From Austwickia sp. (lineage in GTDB: Bacteria > Actinomycetota > Actinomycetes > Actinomycetales > Dermatophilaceae), in assembly GCA_016711265.1 (NCBI GenBank), contig JADJTI010000004.1, forward strand, positions 620,001 through 684,000: a stretch of 64,000 nucleotides of DNA. Direction: 5' to 3'. Below are positions 59,140 through 64,000 of the stretch, in pieces (position 1 is the first letter of the stretch; each line of letters starts with the position of its first letter). The position numbers were made by a program, and so were the translations under genes. A model generated the notes under the pieces. That model worked only from the letters and a program-made list of their open reading frames with translations. It was not told where the DNA came from and ran no database searches.

Positions 59140-60618
59140 ATGTTCCTCATGAGCGGCGGAGGGGTCACCCCCGCGGCTGAGCTTGGGCTCGCCGCCGGGG
59201 CCGGGGTCGGTGAGACCTTAGCCCTCCTCACGCAAGCCCAGCGACTGGCCGATGAGGTACGCCGGCAAGCCGAGGGCGACGCTGCCAAGGCCTTCGAACA
59301 GGCCGAACAAGCCCGGCTGGAGACCGCCGCGGCCGCCGAGGAACTCCGGCAACTGACCGAGCAGATCGACCTCGCCCGCCGGGAGACCCACGACCTGGTC
59401 ACCCGGGCCCGGGCCGAGGTCGACACCCTGATCGCCGATGCCACCGAGCAGGCCGCGCTCATCCGCGGCCAGGCCGCCCGGGCCGCCGAAGAGGCCCTGG
59501 CCGACGCCGAGCAGAGCTGCCGGGCGCTGCGCGAGGAGACCGAGGCTGCCGCGGCCGCGACGCGCGAGGCGGCTCGGCGCGACGCGGAGGAGATCCGCGA
59601 GCAGGCCACCGCCGCGGCCGTGGAGATCGAACGGGACGCGGCCCGGCTCACCACCGAGGCCGAAGAGGCAGCCCAGGAGATCCGGGCGCGCGCGTCGGCC
59701 GACGCCGAAGCCCTCACCGCGGCTACCCGCGCGGACGTCGACCAGCGTCGCCAGGAGTGCGAGGCCGAGATCGCCCGTCGAGCGGCCCAGGCGTCGCTGT
59801 CCGAGCAGCGCGCCGCCGACAAGGTGTCCGCCATCCTCGCGGACGCGCACACCCAGGCCGAGATCCAGGCGGCCGAAGCGGAGCGGGCGGCGGCCGCCGT
59901 ACTCTCCCAGGCCGACGAACACTTCGCGTGGGCGCAAGTGGCGACCCGCGGAGTGGTGGCTCGCGCCGAGGCCGAAATGGCCCTGCGCGGGCGGATGCAC
60001 CACCTCAGCACCTCCGAACGGCTGCACCGGGTACGCAGTCGGGCGGTCATCCTGCTGGCCACCGCCCGCGCCCGGGCAGCCCACCACATCTCCGAAGCCG
60101 ACTCGCACGCGGGACGGCTACGCGAAGAGGCCCAGGCCGTCCTGGCCTCAGCGCGTTCGGAGGCCGAACAGATGCGCGCCGCGGCGGACCGTGAGTCCCA
60201 GACCCTGGTCTCGGCGGCACAGGGCCGCGCAGCCGAGATCGACGAGCGCGCCGCCCGGCGGATCGAGGAGGCCGAGCGCGCCGCCCGCCTCGTGCGTGAA
60301 CGCACGGGTGAAGAGGCTCAACGCATGCACCAGGAAGCCTACGAGTACCACCGCTCGTCGCGGCTGGAGATCATGAAGCTCACCCAACAGGCCCAGGAGC
60401 GCGCCGACCGGATGCACGCCGACGCGGAGGCGGCCACCCAACGCGCCCGGGACGAGATCGCCGGGCTGCTGGCCCAACGGGACAACATTTCCCGGCAACT
60501 CGAAGACCTGTCGGGCGTCATCGACGCCCTCAGCATCCCTGAGCGCCTGCCGCAGGCGTCGGGCGCGCCCACACCACTGCCCACCGACCCAGCCAACGGC
60601 ACCGAGGAGCAAGGATGA
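59140..60618 (+). CDS. Long coiled-coil protein (DivIVA/Scy-like)
   Basis: A 492-residue protein, almost wholly Ala/Glu/Arg-rich heptads from residue 30 to 460 (for example QAQRLADEVRRQAEGDAAKAFEQAEQARLE), with a short Pro-rich tail. Repeats of AEEI.ARA type recur about every 50 residues. It resembles actinobacterial polarity or cytoskeletal scaffolds, but low-complexity sequence makes the assignment weak. Start ATG 59140 is uncertain (59149 is possible). It overlaps the next coiled-coil gene by 4 bp. Confidence 0.65.
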   Translation: MFLMSGGGVTPAAELGLAAGAGVGETLALLTQAQRLADEVRRQAEGDAAKAFEQAEQARLETAAAAEELRQLTEQIDLARRETHDLVTRARAEVDTLIADATEQAALIRGQAARAAEEALADAEQSCRALREETEAAAAATREAARRDAEEIREQATAAAVEIERDAARLTTEAEEAAQEIRARASADAEALTAATRADVDQRRQECEAEIARRAAQASLSEQRAADKVSAILADAHTQAEIQAAEAERAAAAVLSQADEHFAWAQVATRGVVARAEAEMALRGRMHHLSTSERLHRVRSRAVILLATARARAAHHISEADSHAGRLREEAQAVLASARSEAEQMRAAADRESQTLVSAAQGRAAEIDERAARRIEEAERAARLVRERTGEEAQRMHQEAYEYHRSSRLEIMKLTQQAQERADRMHADAEAATQRARDEIAGLLAQRDNISRQLEDLSGVIDALSIPERLPQASGAPTPLPTDPANGTEEQG

Positions 60619-61904
60619 CCACCGACCGCGAGGCGAGGATGTTCACGACCGTCTTCCGAGGGTTCGACCCTGCGGAAGTCGAATCGGCGCTCAGCGCGCT
60701 GCGGGAGGCGACGGCAGCCGCGAAGGCCGACAGCGCGCGGATCGAGGCGCGACTGTCGGCGGCCGAGTCCGAGCGCGACGACCTGCGCCGCCGCTTCTCC
60801 GATTCCCAGGCAAAATTGGACGCCCGGGACGCCCTGGACCAGGAAGCCGCTCAGTCGGTCTTCGTCCACCTGGGCAAGCGCATCGGCAGCATGCTCAGCC
60901 TCGCCGAAGCCGAGGCGGCCGCGTTGCGGACCGCCGCAGGCGTCGAGGCCGCCGCCATCCGTCAGGAGGCGGCCGAGGAGGCCGAGGTCATGCGCCAGCG
61001 CGCCGAGGCGGCGTCTGCAGAGGTGCGGGAGCGGGCCGAGACTGAGGCGGAGCAGACCGAGTTCGAAGCCAAACAGCGGGCCGCCGCCATGCTCGATGAG
61101 GCGATTCGCGACGCGAACGCTCGCCGGGAAGAAGCCGAGGCATACTTCGAGCGCCAGCGCGCCACCGCCGCCGCGGCCGCCGCCGAGTTCGAGCGGACCC
61201 TCGGGGAGCGCCGTGACCTGGCCGCCCAGGACTTCCAGGCCCAGATGACCGCTCAGGAAGAGGCGCTGCGCCGGGCCCAGGACCGCGTCATGACGCTGAC
61301 CTCCGAGGGCGATCGGGAACGGCAGACCGCCGCCGAAGAAGCAGCTCAGCGGCTCTCGAGCGCGAAGCAGGAGGCCCAGGACCTGCTGGACTCCGCCCGC
61401 GCGCAGGCCGAACGCATCCGCCGCGACTCCGAGCGGGAACTGGCCGCTGCGATGGCCCGGCGCGACTCGATCACCTCCCAGCTCAGCAACGTCCGGAACA
61501 TGCTGGCCACCTTCGGGGTGAGCACCGCCGGGGCGATGGCCGCCGAGCTCACCCAGGCAGCCCTCGCCGATTCCGCGGCGCCCGTCGGCCCCCGGGTGCC
61601 CGACGACGCCTCGGGGCTCGTCCAGGGCGTCCCGGCGAATGAGATGCCGCTGGGCATCGTGTTCGACGACGACCTCGACGACGACCTCGGCGCCGACTCC
61701 GACGCCGGCCTCGAAGGCGCGCCGATGGCCACCGAGCTGGACGACGCGCAGGACGAGGAGCTGGACGACGAGATCGTGCAGGTCGAAAAGCGCAGCGGTG
61801 GCGAGGTCGAACTGCGCGACAATGACCGCGACGACGACGATGCGGATGACGCGCCGGCGTCCCAGCGGGGGAAGTCCAACGCTGCGGGGGTCACGGCCGG
61901 CTGA
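60615..61904 (+). CDS. DivIVA-domain-like coiled-coil protein with acidic tail
   Basis: A 429-residue protein. The N-terminus MFTTVFRGFDPAEVESALSAL matches the start of DivIVA-type domains. A long coiled coil spans residues 30-300. The C-terminal 100 residues are Asp/Glu-rich (FDDDLDDDLGADSDAG, ELDDAQDEELDDE) and end basic. ATGA overlap with the preceding coiled-coil gene suggests a two-protein scaffold made in fixed ratio. A role in cell polarity or envelope growth is inference. Confidence 0.7.
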   Translation: MTTDREARMFTTVFRGFDPAEVESALSALREATAAAKADSARIEARLSAAESERDDLRRRFSDSQAKLDARDALDQEAAQSVFVHLGKRIGSMLSLAEAEAAALRTAAGVEAAAIRQEAAEEAEVMRQRAEAASAEVRERAETEAEQTEFEAKQRAAAMLDEAIRDANARREEAEAYFERQRATAAAAAAEFERTLGERRDLAAQDFQAQMTAQEEALRRAQDRVMTLTSEGDRERQTAAEEAAQRLSSAKQEAQDLLDSARAQAERIRRDSERELAAAMARRDSITSQLSNVRNMLATFGVSTAGAMAAELTQAALADSAAPVGPRVPDDASGLVQGVPANEMPLGIVFDDDLDDDLGADSDAGLEGAPMATELDDAQDEELDDEIVQVEKRSGGEVELRDNDRDDDDADDAPASQRGKSNAAGVTAG

Positions 61905-61966
61905 CGTCACGGCCTGGTCGTCGTACTCGCTGTGGCAACTCGCTGCCAACTGGCTGACAGCCGCTG

Positions 61967-61985
61967 ACCGCTCGGGGGCAGCGGT
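61967..61985. terminator. Hairpin after the coiled-coil operon
   Basis: ACCGCT (61967-61972) pairs with AGCGGT (61980-61985), 7-nt loop with a G-run; 63 bp after the stop codon. Confidence 0.45.
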
Positions 61986-62026
61986 AGGCGGTTGACCACC
62001 GCCACCCCGCGGGTCAGGCTGCGTCC

Positions 62027-62656
62027 ATGACCGCCACGCACCCCGCCCGACTCTGGTTCGAGCTCGCCGCGGACGGACTGGTCGCGACCGCCGGTCAGAT
62101 CACGCCGCAGGACCTGCCGCGACCCGGCCTCGGGGTGTGGACCGTTCGGGACCTGCTCGGCCACGCCTCGCGGGCCTTCAGCACCGTGGTGTCCTACCTG
62201 GCGGCGCCAGCGGATCCGAACGCTCCCTGGCTCGCCGAACCCACCGACTACTTCACCGCGGCCCTGCGCAGCACCGCGGCCGCCGAGCCCGCGCAGATCG
62301 CCGAGCGCGGCCGGGCGGCGGGGCGCGCCCTCGGCGACGATCCCGTCCGGGCCCTACGCGCACTGGCCGCCGACACCCGGGCGCTGGTCGCCGCGACCCC
62401 GGACCACGCGAGCGTGACCACCCCGTTCGGCACGATGACGTTGACGGCGTACCTGCCGACCCGAGCGTTCGAACTCACCGTGCACGGCCTGGACCTGGCG
62501 CGGGCGGTCGAGGTAGCCCCCTGCACTGATCTGGCCCTGGCGGCGCGTGCGGCGTTGAGCCTGGTCGCGGCGCTGGCCACGACCGACCAGGCGGTGAGCG
62601 CGCTGCTCGCGCTGACCGGTCGCCACGGCCTGCCCGAAGGGTTCAGCCTGCTGTGA
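62027..62656 (+). CDS. Maleylpyruvate-isomerase/DinB-like (TIGR03086-type) protein
   Basis: A 209-residue four-helix-bundle protein. The pattern GVWTVRDLLGHASRAFSTVVSYL near residue 40 supplies the metal-type His of mycothiol-dependent isomerase-like proteins. YLPTRAFELTVHGLDLARAV near residue 145 carries a second conserved His. Such proteins are thought to use mycothiol, the main thiol of actinobacteria. Stop overlaps the GTG start of dinB. Confidence 0.78.
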   Translation: MTATHPARLWFELAADGLVATAGQITPQDLPRPGLGVWTVRDLLGHASRAFSTVVSYLAAPADPNAPWLAEPTDYFTAALRSTAAAEPAQIAERGRAAGRALGDDPVRALRALAADTRALVAATPDHASVTTPFGTMTLTAYLPTRAFELTVHGLDLARAVEVAPCTDLALAARAALSLVAALATTDQAVSALLALTGRHGLPEGFSLL

Positions 62657-63729
62657 CCTGGTGGGTGCTCCACGTCGACATGGACCAGTTCCTGGCCGCC
62701 GTCGAACTGTTGCGCCGGCCCGAACTGGTGGGGTTACCGGTCATCGTCGGCGGTCGGGGCGACCCGACGCAGCGCGCAGTGGTGTCCACCGCCTCCTACG
62801 AGGCGCGCGCGTTCGGGATCCGCTCGGGCATGCCGCTGAAGACCGCGGTACGCCGCTGCCCGGACGCGGTCTTCCTACCGGTCGATCTCCCGACGTACCA
62901 GGCGGCCTCGGAGCAGGTGATGGCGACGTTGCGGGCCCACCCCGGGGCCGTCGTCCAGGTGCTCGGCTGGGACGAGGCGTTCGTCGGCATCGACACCGAC
63001 GACCCCGAGGACACCGCGCGCGGCCTGCAGCGGGCGGTGCTGGCGGCGACCGGCTTGCACTGTTCTGTCGGCATCGGCGACACCCTGGTGCGCGCCAAGA
63101 TCGCGACGGATTTCGGCAAGCCCCGCGGGGTGTACCGGCTGACCGCGGCCACCTGGCTGGACGTCATGGGTGAGCGGCCGGTGTCGGCCCTCTGGGGCGT
63201 CGGCGCTCGGACGGCGGACCGCCTGGAGCCGCTGGGCATCCGCACCGTCGCCCAGCTGGCGATGACCGAAGAGGCGCCGCTGATCGTCGAGTTCGGCCCG
63301 AACACGGGAGGCCACCTGCGCAACCTCGGCCGCGGGGGCACGAGCAACACCGTGGACGACGCACCGTGGGTGGCCCGGGCCCACGGCCACGAGAGCACCT
63401 ATCAATGCGACCTCACCGACCCCGCGGACGTCGTGGCGGCCCTGCGAACCCTGGCTGACCAGGTCGTCGCCGACCTCCGTGCCGAGGGCCGGGCTTGTTC
63501 GCGGGTGCACCTCAAGGTCCGGTTCGCGCCGTTCTTCACGTTCACCAAGGTGCGCAAGCTGACCGAGCCGACCTACGACGCCGAGCTGATCGCCGCGACC
63601 GCGCTGGAACTCCTGCACCAGCTTCATGACACCCGCCCGATCCGGCTGCTGGGTGTCCGGGCCGAGATGGTGCCGCCCGAGGGCGGGTACGCCCCGCCGC
63701 GCACCCATGGACGACGAGGGGCTCCGTGA
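62653..63729 (+). CDS. dinB: DNA polymerase IV-like Y-family polymerase
   Basis: A 358-residue Y-family polymerase from GTG 62653. The palm begins WVLHVDMDQFLAAVELLRRPEL; Asp residues and the steric-gate Phe are in DMDQF. YEARAFGIRSGMPLKTAVRRCP follows, and the catalytic acidic pair is in GWDEAFVGID, where most family members have S-x-DE. The thumb HhH region reads VSALWGVGARTADRLEPLGI. The C-terminus is short, and no clear beta-clamp peptide is seen. Overlap with the preceding gene shows co-translation. Confidence 0.9.
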   Translation: MTWWVLHVDMDQFLAAVELLRRPELVGLPVIVGGRGDPTQRAVVSTASYEARAFGIRSGMPLKTAVRRCPDAVFLPVDLPTYQAASEQVMATLRAHPGAVVQVLGWDEAFVGIDTDDPEDTARGLQRAVLAATGLHCSVGIGDTLVRAKIATDFGKPRGVYRLTAATWLDVMGERPVSALWGVGARTADRLEPLGIRTVAQLAMTEEAPLIVEFGPNTGGHLRNLGRGGTSNTVDDAPWVARAHGHESTYQCDLTDPADVVAALRTLADQVVADLRAEGRACSRVHLKVRFAPFFTFTKVRKLTEPTYDAELIAATALELLHQLHDTRPIRLLGVRAEMVPPEGGYAPPRTHGRRGAP

Positions 63730-63737
63730 CGCGGCAG

Positions 63738-63792
63738 CGTTGGGGAATCGTTGGGGAATTGCCGTCGCCATACCGGTGCGGATTCCCCAACG
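63738..63792. terminator. Hairpin between dinB and the thioesterase gene
   Basis: Two tandem copies of CGTTGGGGAAT (63738-63748 and 63749-63759) can each pair with ATTCCCCAACG (63782-63792). It stands between convergent genes. The arms match the hairpin at 1314-1361 almost exactly and share GTTGGGG with the one at 191-234. Confidence 0.6.
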
Positions 63793-63801
63793 GTTCCGGG
63801 C

Positions 63802-64000
63802 CTACGCCCCCGACTCCGCCGGGAACACAGCCTCGGCCGGGAACACGTAGGTGCCCTGGGCGACCGCGGTCGGCTGACGCTCGTCGTCCACCCAGACGGT
63901 GGCCGTCCCGATCAGTTGGCGCCGACCGATCGATTCCAGCCGCGCCCGCGCCCGCAGCACCGGGCCCTGGGCCGGGCGCAGGTACCGGATCGACAACTCG
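63802..64000 (-). CDS. Thioesterase-like (hotdog) protein, C-terminal fragment (cut by window edge)
   Basis: The complement encodes ELSIRYLRPAQGPVLRARARL, then IGRRQLIGTATVWVDDERQ and AVAQGTYVF, the second half of a PaaI/YbgC-type hotdog-fold acyl-CoA thioesterase. The catalytic N-terminal part lies beyond the right edge. It ends with TCA at 63802 (TGA on the complement), convergent to dinB. Confidence 0.75.
   Translation of the reverse strand, partial: ELSIRYLRPAQGPVLRARARLESIGRRQLIGTATVWVDDERQPTAVAQGTYVFPAEAVFPAESGA

Noticed and set aside
59091..60305. A 404-residue Ser/Arg/Ala-rich open frame opposite the coiled-coil gene
   Set aside because: Its composition (ARSASSIRRAA...) is what the reverse of GCC/GAG-rich heptads produces; no promoter or ribosome site.

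Overview
The window is high-GC DNA of the kind seen in actinobacteria. The evidence is the dnaK-grpE-dnaJ-hspR order with HAIR-type operators, a CmtR-type cadmium sensor, SCO6745-like and DUF559/AbiEi-like families, frequent GTG starts and many 4-bp start/stop overlaps. The species cannot be named from the sequence alone. All calls come from reading motifs and family resemblance; no database search was run.

Layout. 1-10.4 kb: the 5' end of pheA, a DUF559-type protein, an S41-like peptidase, and a carbohydrate locus (LacI-type repressor, very large uncharacterised protein, sugar-binding lipoprotein and two permeases) with two identical 12-bp LacI-type operators. 10.4-19.4 kb: a persulfide dioxygenase/rhodanese gene, a macro-domain protein, a nitrilase-family hydrolase, a DUF4031-HD fusion, glutamate dehydrogenase, a 2-hydroxyacid dehydrogenase and membrane proteins. 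19.4-24.1 kb: the DnaK chaperone operon, with its own repressor gene hspR and two HAIR-like operators upstream.

24,087-37,032 is the main accessory region. It is a head-to-tail array of three Tn7-like elements, all with TGTAGGTTCTCG-like tips, and the whole array is bracketed by the 5-bp direct repeat ACCAC. Element 1 carries tnsA (with an in-frame stop), tnsB, tnsC and tniQ plus four cargo genes, including a PD-(D/E)XK-like nuclease. Element 2 has both ends but no transposase and carries a DUF5677 protein overlapped by an HNH-like protein. Element 3 has an intact tnsA, a tnsB cut off after about 165 residues, and a cmtR-cadD cadmium-resistance pair. Its left end keeps the spacing of the other left ends but has different repeat boxes.

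37-46 kb is a patchwork of toxin-antitoxin modules (two VapBC, one HEPN/MNT), a Uma2 nuclease, an OsmC protein, a SUKH-NYN fusion, a four-gene operon ending in a stand-alone PEP-utilising swivel domain, and two frameshifted genes. 46-50 kb holds a potassium-channel/RCK gene split by a decayed ISL3-type insertion with an 8-bp target duplication. 50-64 kb: a carboxylesterase, a sulfide/sulfur-carrier operon (SQR-like, TusE/DsrC-like, DsrE-like) with the same palindromic operator as the persulfide dioxygenase gene, a metal-chelate ABC transporter, an acyl-CoA synthetase, two long coiled-coil proteins, a DinB polymerase and a partial thioesterase.

The strongest candidates for something new are the nested Tn7-like array and its cargo modules. 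Related hairpins sit beside genes at both edges of the window.
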